A stretch of DNA of 64,000 nt from an uncultured Acidobacteriota bacterium. GTDB taxonomy: Bacteria; Acidobacteriota; UBA6911; RPQK01; JAJDTT01. This document shows, piece by piece, positions 56,191 through 64,000 of the stretch. Position 1 is the stretch's first letter. Every line of letters begins with the position of its first letter. The stretch spans positions 310,001 through 374,000 of the forward strand of contig CATOST010000018.1 of the NCBI GenBank assembly GCA_951812665.1. The letters run 5' to 3'. The position numbers and the translations under genes were made by a program. The notes under the pieces are model-generated. The model ran no database searches and was not told the origin of the DNA. It saw only the letters and a list, made by a program, of their open reading frames with translations.

Positions 56191-57465
56191 TCAAATCCGC
56201 AAGTAGTCTATGGCCACCGATCCTGGCGGGACCCACCGATGGCCCGCGGCAACCACGATGCCGTTTCGGGCCGCCGTCAGCTGGAAGGTCTCCGGGGGGC
56301 GGATCACTGGCTGGACCAGTGCCAGACACTCCATGAAACTCTCGTAGCCGTTCCTGCGGCCGTCGACGCGAACCAGGGTCTCTCCGCAAGTGAAACGGAA
56401 CTTTTGGCCCATTCGCCAGTAATGGTCTCCCAGGGCCGCCACACAAGAGACCCCCTTCTCGAACTGTTTCAGGCTGCGGGGAGAGGGATCATTCAGATCG
56501 GGATGAAACCTCAGATCGATCAGGTTCTGATTCTCGGCGACGAAGTCCCGGACCATGAGCTGATCCAATCTGGCCGTTGATTTCCAGTCCACCAGGCGGG
56601 CGCTGTCACCGCTCTGATATCTTCGGATCCCATAGAGACTGTCACCCTGGCCTCTCAGGTTCAGGGCCTCCGCCCCTTGTAGCTCGGGATAGATGAAGAA
56701 CAGGGTTTGCAGATTCATCAGCGAGGGGTAGACCAGGATGGAACCTTGGGTCCGCAACATTCGCTTGCGCTGAAAGAGGCCGAAGGGGAACTTGGTGCCG
56801 ATCTCGAAGCCATCGACCGGATAGGAACCACGACGGCGGAACAGGCACTTCAGGGTCAATTTCAGGTCGGAACGGACACCGATATAGGGAAAGACCTTCT
56901 CTCGGGTAAAGAAATCGGTCGCCGGTCCCGGATCCTGTTCCCGGTTCTGGCGGCCTCTAAGCTTCAGCGCGAAGGACGGAATCCAACGCTTCAAGTTTTG
57001 GAGGGTGACGAAACAGGTCGCGGTATCCTGGGCCCGGATCGTGTCCGGCACGCTGATGCTCACCTTCAACCCGTGCAGGACCAGCGCGGACAGCAGTCCC
57101 GAAACCAGCAGTGCGGCCAGGAGAAGAGAGAGCAGGAGGACCAGCAGGTTGTTGCCCGAGTTCATGGAGGAGAATCCCAACACGGTCACCAACAGGAGGA
57201 AGAAGGCCCCTCGATGAGTGATGGACAGCGTGGGAATCCTCTCCCGCAGATCCCTCCGGTAACGGGACAAGACGTAGGGCGCCAGGGTCACGGCGGCCAG
57301 GGAGGCGAAGATCAGCGAGACCAGGGCCAGAAAAGCCGCGGCATGGCTCTGACCGGACCAGCGCGCCAGGGCGCTCAGGGCGGCCAGCACCGCCGCCGAC
57401 ACCAGTAGAATCAGTGGCCAGACGATTTCTCCACGAATCCACTTCAGCTTGAGCCGACGAATCAT
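56191..57465 (-). CDS. DUF58 domain protein
   Basis: 424 residues: two N-terminal membrane helices (about 15-75 and 95-140), then a soluble part with the DUF58 core YQSGDSARLVDWKSTARLDQ and FVAENQNLIDLRFHPD. The family is related to VWA proteins and is the usual partner of MoxR ATPases. It overlaps the moxR-type stop by one base and is followed by the TgpA-type gene after 4 bases. Confidence 0.92.
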   Translation of the reverse strand: MIRRLKLKWIRGEIVWPLILLVSAAVLAALSALARWSGQSHAAAFLALVSLIFASLAAVTLAPYVLSRYRRDLRERIPTLSITHRGAFFLLLVTVLGFSSMNSGNNLLVLLLSLLLAALLVSGLLSALVLHGLKVSISVPDTIRAQDTATCFVTLQNLKRWIPSFALKLRGRQNREQDPGPATDFFTREKVFPYIGVRSDLKLTLKCLFRRRGSYPVDGFEIGTKFPFGLFQRKRMLRTQGSILVYPSLMNLQTLFFIYPELQGAEALNLRGQGDSLYGIRRYQSGDSARLVDWKSTARLDQLMVRDFVAENQNLIDLRFHPDLNDPSPRSLKQFEKGVSCVAALGDHYWRMGQKFRFTCGETLVRVDGRRNGYESFMECLALVQPVIRPPETFQLTAARNGIVVAAGHRWVPPGSVAIDYLRI

Positions 57466-58424
57466 CAGACCGGGACCTCGACCTGGTCCACAAGATCCGC
57501 AATGATCGATTCAGCTTCCTGGGTTTTTTCCAGAGGCGAGGCATGTCTGGGACTGACCAGGACACGGTGGGAAAATACGGGCACCACCAGACGCTTGACG
57601 TCGTCCGGGATGCAGTAGGATCTGCCCCGGAAATAGGCTAGCGCCTGCGCCGCCCGATACAGGAACATGGCGCCCCGGGTACTCACTCCCAGGGCCAGAA
57701 GTTCGCACTCCCGGGTAGCCCTCACCAGGGTCATGAGGTATTCCACGAGCGTCTCTTCGAACCGCACTTCCTGAACCTCTTCCTGCCCCCTCAAGAGATC
57801 CCCGGTGCTGATGACCGGATCGAGATCAGAGGTCTCAACCCGCCCCTGCGAGCGCAGGATCTCCATTTCGTGAGACTCGCTGGGGTAGCCCATGGAGATG
57901 CGCATGAGAAACCGGTCCAGCTGGGACTCGGGAAGCGGATAGGTCCCGTGGTGTTCGGTCGGATTCTGGGTGGCGATCACCATGAAAGGCTGAGGCAGCA
58001 GGTGGGTGTGGTTGTCCACCGTGATCTTGGCCTCGCTCATGGCTTCCAGCAGAGCGCTCTGAGTCCTGGGGGTGGTTCGGTTGACTTCGTCGGCCAGCAC
58101 CACGTTGGCAAACAGCGGGCCCGGCCGAAACTCGAAGTCTCGATGCACCTGGTTGAAGACCGAGATCCCGGTCAGGTCCGAGGGGAGCAGGTCACTGGTG
58201 AATTGGACGCGCTGGAAGCGGCAGTCGACGGAACGCGCCAGAGCGTGAGCCAAGGTGGTCTTGCCGACACCGGGGACGTCCTCCACCAGCATGTGTCCGC
58301 GAGCCAGGAGCGTCACCACCGCCAGCTCCACAACGTCGGATTTGCCCTTGATGACCCGCTCCATCGAGTACTGGAGGGCCTTGAATCTCTCCGTCAGACT
58401 GGCGATTCCAGCACCGTTTGACAC
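57465..58424 (-). CDS. MoxR-type AAA+ ATPase
   Basis: 319 residues. Walker A is DVPGVGKTTLAHALA, Walker B is VVLADEVNRTTPRTQSALLE, and sensor 1 is VIATQNPTEHHGTYPLPE. MoxR ATPases act with DUF58/VWA proteins in protein assembly or metal insertion. It is the first gene of the three-gene unit moxR-DUF58-tgpA on the minus strand. Confidence 0.95.
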   Translation of the reverse strand: MSNGAGIASLTERFKALQYSMERVIKGKSDVVELAVVTLLARGHMLVEDVPGVGKTTLAHALARSVDCRFQRVQFTSDLLPSDLTGISVFNQVHRDFEFRPGPLFANVVLADEVNRTTPRTQSALLEAMSEAKITVDNHTHLLPQPFMVIATQNPTEHHGTYPLPESQLDRFLMRISMGYPSESHEMEILRSQGRVETSDLDPVISTGDLLRGQEEVQEVRFEETLVEYLMTLVRATRECELLALGVSTRGAMFLYRAAQALAYFRGRSYCIPDDVKRLVVPVFSHRVLVSPRHASPLEKTQEAESIIADLVDQVEVPV

Positions 58425-58437
58425 GCGCGTATGATAG

Positions 58438-58456
58438 CAGCCCGTGGCGAAAGTCG
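58438..58456 (+). repeat. Solo MITE end
   Basis: CAGCCCGTGGCGAAAGTCG matches the terminal repeat of the 158-bp element at 18 of 19 bases when the known variant bases are allowed. The rest of the element is missing. It lies in the 48 bases between the moxR-type start and the ruvB stop. Confidence 0.6.
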
Positions 58457-58472
58457 CTGAGTCCCGGCGGCG

Positions 58473-59492
58473 TCAGCCGAAAAGGCTTTTCTGGGAGGTC
58501 GTCGCTTCGAGGCCCATATGGGAGTAGGCCAAGGGAGTGGCTACGCGACCCCGAGGAGTGCGGGCAAGGAAGCCGATCTGAATCAGGTAGGGCTCGTAGA
58601 TGTCCTCGATGGCGCCCTTCTCCTCGCTGATGGCGGCGGAGAGTGTGCTCAGGCCGACGGGGCCGCCGTCGAATCTTGCGATGATGGTGTCCATGAGCTT
58701 GCGATCGATCTCGTCGAAACCGAACCGGTCCACGTTCATGAGCTCCAAGCCCCGGCAGGCGATGTCCCGAGAGATCTTTCCGTTGGCCCGTACCTGGGCG
58801 TAATCGCGGACCCGTTTGAGCAGGCGGTTGGCGATCCGTGGAGTGCCTCGGCTCCTTCGCGCCACCTCTGTTGCTCCTTTGAGGTCGATCTCCACGCCCA
58901 GAATTCCCGCGGAACGGCGGATGATGGAGATCAGGCTCTCGACGTCATAGAAGTCGAGCCGCTGAATGATCCCGAACCTTCCCCGGAGCGGGGAGGTGAG
59001 CAGACCGGTGCGGGTCGTGGCCCCCACCAGGGTGAACCGGGGGATGTCGATCTTGATGGAGCGGGCGCCCGGGCCTTCGCCGATGATGATGTCGATCTGA
59101 AAGTCCTCCATCGCCGGGTAGAGAATCTCCTCGATGGCCGGATGGAGCCGGTGGATCTCGTCGATGAAGAGAACGTCCTTGTCTTCCAGGTTGGTGAGAA
59201 TGGCGGCCAGGTCACCTCGTTTCTCGATGGCGGGGCCGGAAGTGGAACGAAAGTTGACCTGGAGTTCATGGGCGATGACGTGGGCCAGAGTCGTCTTTCC
59301 CAGACCGGGAGGTCCGAAAATCAGAATGTGGTCCAGCGCCTCCCCGCGGCGGCGGGTGGCTTCGATGCCGACGGAGAGACCTTCCTTGACCTGGTCCTGC
59401 CCCACGAAGTCCCGCAGCCGGCGAGGACGGAGATCGGTCTCGTAGAAGACCTCTTCTTCCTGATGCCGAGGATTCATGAGTCGGTCCTGCAC
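58473..59492 (-). CDS. ruvB: Holliday junction helicase RuvB
   Basis: A 339-residue AAA+ motor. It has [15 protein letters not shown] (Walker A), LFIDEIHRL (Walker B), [19 protein letters not shown] (sensor 1 and Arg finger) and [20 protein letters not shown]. The C-terminal winged helix ends [16 protein letters not shown]. It drives branch migration with RuvA. It follows ruvA by 73 bases. Confidence 0.98.
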   Translation of the reverse strand: MQDRLMNPRHQEEEVFYETDLRPRRLRDFVGQDQVKEGLSVGIEATRRRGEALDHILIFGPPGLGKTTLAHVIAHELQVNFRSTSGPAIEKRGDLAAILTNLEDKDVLFIDEIHRLHPAIEEILYPAMEDFQIDIIIGEGPGARSIKIDIPRFTLVGATTRTGLLTSPLRGRFGIIQRLDFYDVESLISIIRRSAGILGVEIDLKGATEVARRSRGTPRIANRLLKRVRDYAQVRANGKISRDIACRGLELMNVDRFGFDEIDRKLMDTIIARFDGGPVGLSTLSAAISEEKGAIEDIYEPYLIQIGFLARTPRGRVATPLAYSHMGLEATTSQKSLFG

Positions 59493-59565
59493 CGGTCAAT
59501 TCCTCTGAGACTCGGCTTCCGCCGGCAATTTGCCGCTCTGCTTCAATCCCGGTTCCATCCGCCGG

Positions 59566-60162
59566 TTACCTGGAGATCTTGCGCAACGTGCTCCTGAGCA
59601 GATCCTCGAAGCGATCCGGGCTCCCCTGCCTGAGCACCTGGGTGACGGCCTTCTCTGCGATTCTCTTGACATAGCCCAAGTTGACCAGGGCGGAAACCAC
59701 GTCTTGCCGTAGTTGGGCCGGAACCCCCGAAATGCTTACCGTCTCCACTGGCGGCGTCAAACCCTGCAGCCGGTCGGGCATCTCCAGGACGATCCGTCCC
59801 GCCGTCTTCTTGCCCACGCCGGGGACGGCGCAGAGTCGAGCCAGGTCCTTGTCCGCGACGGCCTCCAGAAATTCGTCGACCGGCATTCCCGACAGGATGG
59901 CGATTCCCAGTCGAGGGCCGATGCCCGATACCTGGATGAGGCGCGTGAAAAGCTCCTTCTCTCTGACCGTGGAGAAACCATAGAGGCTGAGCTGATCCCC
60001 TTTCGCGTGAGTGTAGATTTGGAGGGTGACAGCGTCGGACTCGGAACCCAACTCGTAGTAGGTCGAGAAGGGTATGTGAACCTCGTATCCGACTCCGCGG
60101 ACGTCCACGATGACGCGGCCGGCCGACTTCTCCGCGAGAACGCCTGCAAGGCGAGCGATCAT
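59566..60162 (-). CDS. ruvA: Holliday junction DNA helicase RuvA
   Basis: 198 residues: N-terminal OB domain (MIARLAGVLAEKSAGRVIVD), tandem helix-hairpin-helix domains (SGIGPRLGIAILSG, VPGVGKKTAGRIVLEM), and a C-terminal domain III that contacts RuvB. It binds Holliday junctions. Its ATG is 6 bases from a perfect TATAAT box, so the mRNA is likely leaderless. Bases 60163-60299 upstream hold no gene. Confidence 0.97.
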   Translation of the reverse strand: MIARLAGVLAEKSAGRVIVDVRGVGYEVHIPFSTYYELGSESDAVTLQIYTHAKGDQLSLYGFSTVREKELFTRLIQVSGIGPRLGIAILSGMPVDEFLEAVADKDLARLCAVPGVGKKTAGRIVLEMPDRLQGLTPPVETVSISGVPAQLRQDVVSALVNLGYVKRIAEKAVTQVLRQGSPDRFEDLLRSTLRKISR

Positions 60163-60168
60163 TTAGTG

Positions 60169-60174
60169 ATTATA
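60169..60174 (-). promoter_or_regulatory. TATAAT box 6 bases before the ruvA start
   Basis: On the minus strand TATAAT-CACTAA-ATG. Transcription from this box would start at or next to the ATG, giving a leaderless transcript. No ribosome site is present. No clear -35. Confidence 0.55.
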
Positions 60175-60299
60175 CCGTCAGGCCCTGAGGTGACGAGAGG
60201 GGCGACGCTGGCCACTCTGACTGCTTCACGCGGCCCCGCACCACTTATGCAGCCGCCCGGGGACATGCGGGTCGGCTGGACGCCCGACCCAAGGGTGGG

Positions 60300-61028
60300 C
60301 TATCGGGCCTGGAGACCGCGGTCCATCTCGGACACGATCTTCCGGGCTTGCGCCAAGGGGTCGGCGGCGTCGCGGATGGGCCTTCCCACCACCAGGTAGT
60401 CGGCGCCGTCCCGGACCGCGCGAAAGGGAGTGACCACGCGTTTCTGATCGTCGAGCCGATCCCCGCCGAGTCGGATGCCGGGGCAGACGAGAAGCGGACC
60501 TGGGCCCAACTCCCGGCGCAGCCTTCGCACATTCTGGCCGGAGCAGATCAATCCGTCGCAGCCGTTGGAGACCGCGGTCCGGGCTCTCCAGCCGACGTAA
60601 TCCTCCAGATCCCGGAACCGTCCTCCCGATCCCAGGCCAACGCTGGCGCCCAGATCCCGGGCATCTACACTGGTGAGCAGGGTGACACAGAGCACCTGTA
60701 GCCGAGATCCGGTTTTCCCCTCTCGAGCGGCAGCCGCTCCGGCTCCCGTGTCGTGAATGGTGATGAAGCGGGCGCCCAGCCGCGAGGCTGCGGCGACGGA
60801 GCGCCGCATGGTCGCCGGTATGTCGTACAGCTTGAGATCCAGGAAGACGTCCAGTCCCTTCCGGACCAGCCACCTCACCAGATCCGGCCCCTCCGATACG
60901 AAGAGCTCGAGGCCCACCTTGAAGAAACCCACGGAGGGGTGCAATGTGGCGACCAGGGCCTCCGCCTCGCTCCGGCTCGCCACATCCAGGGCGAAAATGA
61001 GCCGCCTCTCCGACGCTCCGGGACTCAT
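60300..61028 (-). CDS. pyrF: Orotidine 5'-phosphate decarboxylase
   Basis: A 242-residue TIM-barrel enzyme making UMP. The catalytic motif DLKLYDIPATMRRSV (Asp-x-Lys-x-x-Asp) is in place, with FKVGLELFVSEG before it and RPIRDAADPLAQA near the end for phosphate binding. It overlaps the oxidoreductase stop by 4 bases, so both are co-transcribed. Confidence 0.96.
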   Translation of the reverse strand: MSPGASERRLIFALDVASRSEAEALVATLHPSVGFFKVGLELFVSEGPDLVRWLVRKGLDVFLDLKLYDIPATMRRSVAAASRLGARFITIHDTGAGAAAAREGKTGSRLQVLCVTLLTSVDARDLGASVGLGSGGRFRDLEDYVGWRARTAVSNGCDGLICSGQNVRRLRRELGPGPLLVCPGIRLGGDRLDDQKRVVTPFRAVRDGADYLVVGRPIRDAADPLAQARKIVSEMDRGLQAR

Positions 61029-62128
61029 AGGGAGAGCAGGGGATTCTCCCGGTTCTCCAGCGGAAGTTTGACGGGACCTCCCTGGCGCTGGGACTCGAAG
61101 GCGGCCACGATCATTTCGGTGGCGCCGCGAGCCTCGTAGACGCTACCCAAGGGGTCGCGGTCTTTCTCGATGGCCCGGATCAGATCTTCGCAGAGCCAGA
61201 CGTTCCCCTGGTGAGCGCCGCCTTTTTCCAGCGGTTCCGGCTGGCCGACTCCGGTAGTGCTCACGCTGATCCACTTGGAGCCGGTCCTGCCCGGCGACCA
61301 CGCGGAGTCTTCCAGCAGATGCACGTCGGGGACCGGACCGGTATAAGTTTCGAGCAGCCCCTTGGAACCCCGGATCGTGAGGCCGAAACGAGTCGGCCGG
61401 CCGGCCGCGTTCCGGTGGCTCGAAAAGTAGGCGCCTGCGCCGTTCTCCATGCCGTACATGGCTTCCACCCGGTCTCCCGCCAATGCGCCGATGCCTTCGG
61501 CCCCGTCGACCACGTCGGCGCGGGTCACCGGGCGTCCGTTCTGGGTGACCCGGGCGTAGCACCAGAGGGCGTTTCCCCCGAAAATACGCATCAGGTCGAA
61601 GATGTGCGTTCCCAGGACCCACAGGTCCTCGCCGCCGCCGCGACGGTCCTCCTTGCCGCGGCCGCAGAATTCCAGAACCCGGCCCAGACGTCCTTCGGCG
61701 ATCAGGTCCTTAATCACCTGGATCTTGGGGCTGTAACGGGTCTGGTGGGCGATGGCCAGCTTGACGTGGGAACGCTCGCAGGCCTCCACCATGGCGTCCG
61801 CCTCGGCCAGAGTCCGGCACATGGGTTTTTCCAGGAAGATGCTGGCTCCATACTCGGCGCAGGCCAACACCATGTCGTGGTGGCAGTCCAGCCACCGGGG
61901 AGCCACGCTCACGATCTGAGGACGTTCCTGCCGCAACATCTCCCGGTAGTCCGAGTAGCCGGCCTTGACGCCCAGCCGGGCAGTCGCTTCCTGGAGACCC
62001 TTCTCGTCCTCATCGGCGACGGCGACCAGTTCCGCCCGGTCCACCGCCAGCCAGACCGTGTCCAGCCCGTGCCCATAGTTGCCTCGATTGGTCCTGCCGA
62101 TGACGGCGACCCGGTATTTTTCGCTCAT
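61025..62128 (-). CDS. Gfo/Idh/MocA family oxidoreductase
   Basis: A 367-residue NAD(P)-dependent dehydrogenase. The Rossmann start is VAVIGRTNRGNYGHGLD, a variant of GxGxxG; the family motif EKP is in ASIFLEKPMCRTLAEAD; the C-terminal beta domain follows. The first glycine loop is unusual, so cofactor binding may differ. Sugar or inositol-type substrates are usual but not readable. It overlaps pyrF by 4 bases. Confidence 0.9.
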   Translation of the reverse strand: MSEKYRVAVIGRTNRGNYGHGLDTVWLAVDRAELVAVADEDEKGLQEATARLGVKAGYSDYREMLRQERPQIVSVAPRWLDCHHDMVLACAEYGASIFLEKPMCRTLAEADAMVEACERSHVKLAIAHQTRYSPKIQVIKDLIAEGRLGRVLEFCGRGKEDRRGGGEDLWVLGTHIFDLMRIFGGNALWCYARVTQNGRPVTRADVVDGAEGIGALAGDRVEAMYGMENGAGAYFSSHRNAAGRPTRFGLTIRGSKGLLETYTGPVPDVHLLEDSAWSPGRTGSKWISVSTTGVGQPEPLEKGGAHQGNVWLCEDLIRAIEKDRDPLGSVYEARGATEMIVAAFESQRQGGPVKLPLENRENPLLSL

Positions 62129-62171
62129 AGTCTCACCTCACAGAACAGGTTGGAGATGACATCGATCTTAA

Positions 62172-62209
62172 CAGTCCCTGGTGAAAGTCTCACGCACCAC
62201 CGAGACCGG
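62172..62209 (+). repeat. Solo MITE end
   Basis: CAGTCCCTGGTGAAAGTC and the following CACC-GAGACCG stretch match the left end of the 158-bp element over 38 bases with few changes. The rest is absent. It lies between the oxidoreductase and the secreted protein gene; bases 62210-62306 hold nothing else. Confidence 0.65.
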
Positions 62210-62306
62210 GGCCGGTTCCGCTCTGGCAAACTGTTGCCGGTAGGGCTAACCTGATGAACCACGCCCGGGACGCCGTATCCGCGTTTCATCGGGTGGTTCG
62301 CGTATC

Positions 62307-63848
62307 GTGGAGTCGCAGATGGAGCATGGTACGGGCAGGTGGGGAGCTTGGCTGCTCCTGTGGACTCTCCTGGTGGCGGCGGAACCCGCCTGGGGCCAGG
62401 AGCCGGCTTCCAACGCCGGTTCGGGGCCGCCGCCGCGAATCGACTTGTCTTCAGCTTCCGGCTCTGAGTCCCGTCCGTCGCCTCAGGAGCTGTTGCGGAA
62501 AGCAATTCTCCAACTCCGCCAGCTTCCCGACTCCAACCGTCGCGTGAAACGTTCGGTCGGCGACGTCGTGGAGGCCATTTCCGAGAGCCTGTCCCACCAG
62601 GGAGACAGCCTTTACCTCGATGGAAGGCAGATCCGTTCGTATCCGGATGGAAAGAGGGTCTTCAAGTACAGCAAACGGGCGCTGCGCCGGCTGCAGCGGG
62701 GTTTCAAATCGGTGCGCGGGAACCGCGAGGTCCAGTCGGTCTTCGAGCGGGTGGCAGAGAATCTCCTCGCGGCTCAGACCGAGATCGCTCGGGTCTCCAT
62801 CGAGGCGGCGCAGCGTTTGAGCGCCATCGATCTGGCGGACGAATGGCAGGTGGAAAGAGCCCTTCGGGAATTGGAGAAAGCCGGTCGGCACGATGATTCC
62901 AGGAAGGCCATGGATGCCCTGAAGAAGGCGTGGGAGGTGTCGCAGCGGGCGGTCCGCCGGCAGAGCCTGGCGGTCGTCGCCTTCCGGGACTCTCCCGATC
63001 CGTTTTCTCCGGAGCTGGCCACCAGCACTCTGTCCATCACCTTCAAGATTCTGGCCCGGGGGCACTATTCGCTGGACTATGTTCGGGTCATTCAGGATCC
63101 GGCCAGTGGCGAGGCGATCCGAATCTTGAACAATCGTCCCTGGGACGGGAAGGACGGAACCGGACGCGCCGTGTCCGACGGGAGCTACCCTTATCTGGCC
63201 TTTGGTCAGCTCACGAGGCTCACGGTGTACGACCGGCGCCGGGGAAGAATTCCCGTGCGCAGGCCGGGTGAGTACCGAGCCGCATCGTTTCCCATAATTG
63301 GTACGGTCATGGTGGACGGCACACCACCCGTTCTCCAGTTCGAGATCACTCCCCCGCCGAACCGCCACGGCTGGCACAATTCGGACGTGACCGTTTCGTT
63401 CAACGCGCAGGACAACATGACCGGGTTGGCCAGTGTGACTCCCGATCTGAAAATCACCACTGAGGGCCCGGTTCGGCGCCTGAGGGGCATGGCCGTCGAT
63501 CGAGCGGGAAACAGCACTTCCTTGGATCTGGCAGTCAAACTGGACAAGCAACCCCCCTCAATCGAGGTGACGTGGCCCACGACCGGGTCCCGCCTGGAAG
63601 AGGGGGAGCTGAGGTTGACGGGGATGGTTCGAGACGCCCTTTCCGGAGTCTCCCAAGTGACTTGCAACGGAACGCCGGTCCGGTCTTGGGACACGGACTT
63701 CGACTGTGACCTGCAGCTCCGGGAGGGAGAGAATCGAATTCGAGTGGAGGCTGTCGATCACGCGGGAAACAGCGCGTCGGCCTCGATTCGGGTGCACGGC
63801 TTGTCGCCCGCCGCCGCGGCGGGACGCTTCCCCGCCGGAACAGACTAG
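62307..63848 (+). CDS. Secreted protein with FlgD-Ig-like and bacterial Ig-like domains
   Basis: 513 residues. Signal peptide in the first 35 (LLLWTLLVAAEPAWGQ). A helical, basic region (about 50-200) is followed by a FlgD-type Ig domain at about 220-310 (DSPDPFSPELATSTLSITF, RPWDGKDGTGRAVSDGSYPY). Two further Ig-like modules follow (DGTPPVLQFEITPPP, QPPSIEVTWPTTGSRL), both with CxxxxDxAGN-like ends (AVDHAGNSAS). FlgD-Ig domains occur in surface or matrix proteins. The start is GTG at 62307 or ATG at 62319. A PQQ-like protein gene follows 2 bases later. Confidence 0.82.
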   Translation: MESQMEHGTGRWGAWLLLWTLLVAAEPAWGQEPASNAGSGPPPRIDLSSASGSESRPSPQELLRKAILQLRQLPDSNRRVKRSVGDVVEAISESLSHQGDSLYLDGRQIRSYPDGKRVFKYSKRALRRLQRGFKSVRGNREVQSVFERVAENLLAAQTEIARVSIEAAQRLSAIDLADEWQVERALRELEKAGRHDDSRKAMDALKKAWEVSQRAVRRQSLAVVAFRDSPDPFSPELATSTLSITFKILARGHYSLDYVRVIQDPASGEAIRILNNRPWDGKDGTGRAVSDGSYPYLAFGQLTRLTVYDRRRGRIPVRRPGEYRAASFPIIGTVMVDGTPPVLQFEITPPPNRHGWHNSDVTVSFNAQDNMTGLASVTPDLKITTEGPVRRLRGMAVDRAGNSTSLDLAVKLDKQPPSIEVTWPTTGSRLEEGELRLTGMVRDALSGVSQVTCNGTPVRSWDTDFDCDLQLREGENRIRVEAVDHAGNSASASIRVHGLSPAAAAGRFPAGTD

Positions 63849-63850
63849 AA

Positions 63851-64000
63851 ATGGGCGAATCTTTCGCTTCCCCGCCTCGGTGGCTTTTCGCGCTGATGCT
63901 GGGGCTTCAGTTTCAGCTGCCGCTGCTGGCCCAGACGGGAGGAGAAGACTGGCCCCGGTTCCTGGGTCCTCGGGGAGACGGCAGCTCAAGCGAGACAGGT
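63851..64000 (+). CDS. PQQ-like beta-propeller protein, partial (3' end outside window)
   Basis: Begins at ATG 63851, two bases after the preceding gene. A signal peptide (about 1-30, LFALMLGLQFQLPLLAQT) is followed by EDWPRFLGPRGDGSSSETG. That WPxFxGPxGxG start is the hallmark of exported PQQ-like propeller proteins, abundant in Acidobacteria and Planctomycetes. Only 50 residues are visible. Confidence 0.7.
   Translation, partial: MGESFASPPRWLFALMLGLQFQLPLLAQTGGEDWPRFLGPRGDGSSSETG

Overview
The window is GC-rich, gene-dense bacterial chromosome carrying about 67 protein genes, most of them core genes in long operons. The organism is a diderm (LPS-type heptosyltransferase, lipoprotein, MltD-type lytic transglycosylase, RseP, CcmABCDEF) with aerobic-type respiration (complex I, F0 of ATP synthase, cytochrome c maturation). 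The mix of an 11-gene nuo cluster without nuoEFG, a detached F0 operon, a Gfo/Idh dehydrogenase beside a PQQ-like propeller protein, and an adenosylcobalamin acyl-CoA mutase pair suggests Acidobacteriota or a near relative. That placement is an inference; no rRNA is present to confirm it. No tRNA, rRNA or CRISPR array was found.

Layout. 0-4.2 kb: lipoprotein, DedA-like protein, an unknown protein and dnaK. 4.2-10.7 kb: a minus-strand cytochrome c maturation operon (ccmE-F-I-like-A-[nucleoside transporter]-B-C-D), including a 53-residue ccmD. 10.9-11.4 kb: brnTA toxin-antitoxin. 11.6-13.4 kb: atpZ-atpI-atpB-atpE. 13.5-24.2 kb: nuoABCDHIJKLMN, interrupted between nuoI and nuoJ by a miniature element. 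24.4-26.0 kb: an accessory patch (miniature element, orphan gene, higBA). 26.0-31.2 kb: UDP-glucuronate decarboxylase, uvrB, aroA, aroK. 31.2-33.4 kb: an intact ISAs1-type insertion sequence whose transposase has a DruA-like (DUF4338) N-terminal domain. 33.5-40.7 kb: mltD-like, clpB, grpE, ruvC, yebC, truA. 41.1-45.5 kb: uppS-cdsA-dxr-rseP. 45.5-47.5 kb: an anti-sigma switch pair, dtd and an unknown gene. 48-50 kb: a split B12 mutase whose active-site residues match isobutyryl-CoA mutase. 50-62 kb: heptosyltransferase, Trm112-like, methyltransferase, thpR-pncC-pgpA-yacG, the TgpA-DUF58-MoxR cluster, ruvB, ruvA, pyrF and an oxidoreductase. 62.3 kb to the end: a FlgD-Ig-like secreted protein and the start of a PQQ-like propeller protein.

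Two repeat families run through the intergenic spaces. The first is a 158-bp hairpin-forming miniature element (MITE) with CAG...CTG ends: four full copies, one copy split by a foreign insert, and two solo ends. The second is a roughly 90-bp repeat (here R2) whose first bases, GTAGGGG, supply the TAG stop codon of both dnaK and dtd. One MITE has jumped into an R2 copy, and the other R2 copy preserves the empty site, which shows a 4-bp ACAA target duplication. Other points of interest are the cysteine-type CcmE, a strongly basic repetitive N-terminal tail on NuoC, and -10 boxes placed so close to the uvrB and ruvA starts that these mRNAs are probably leaderless.
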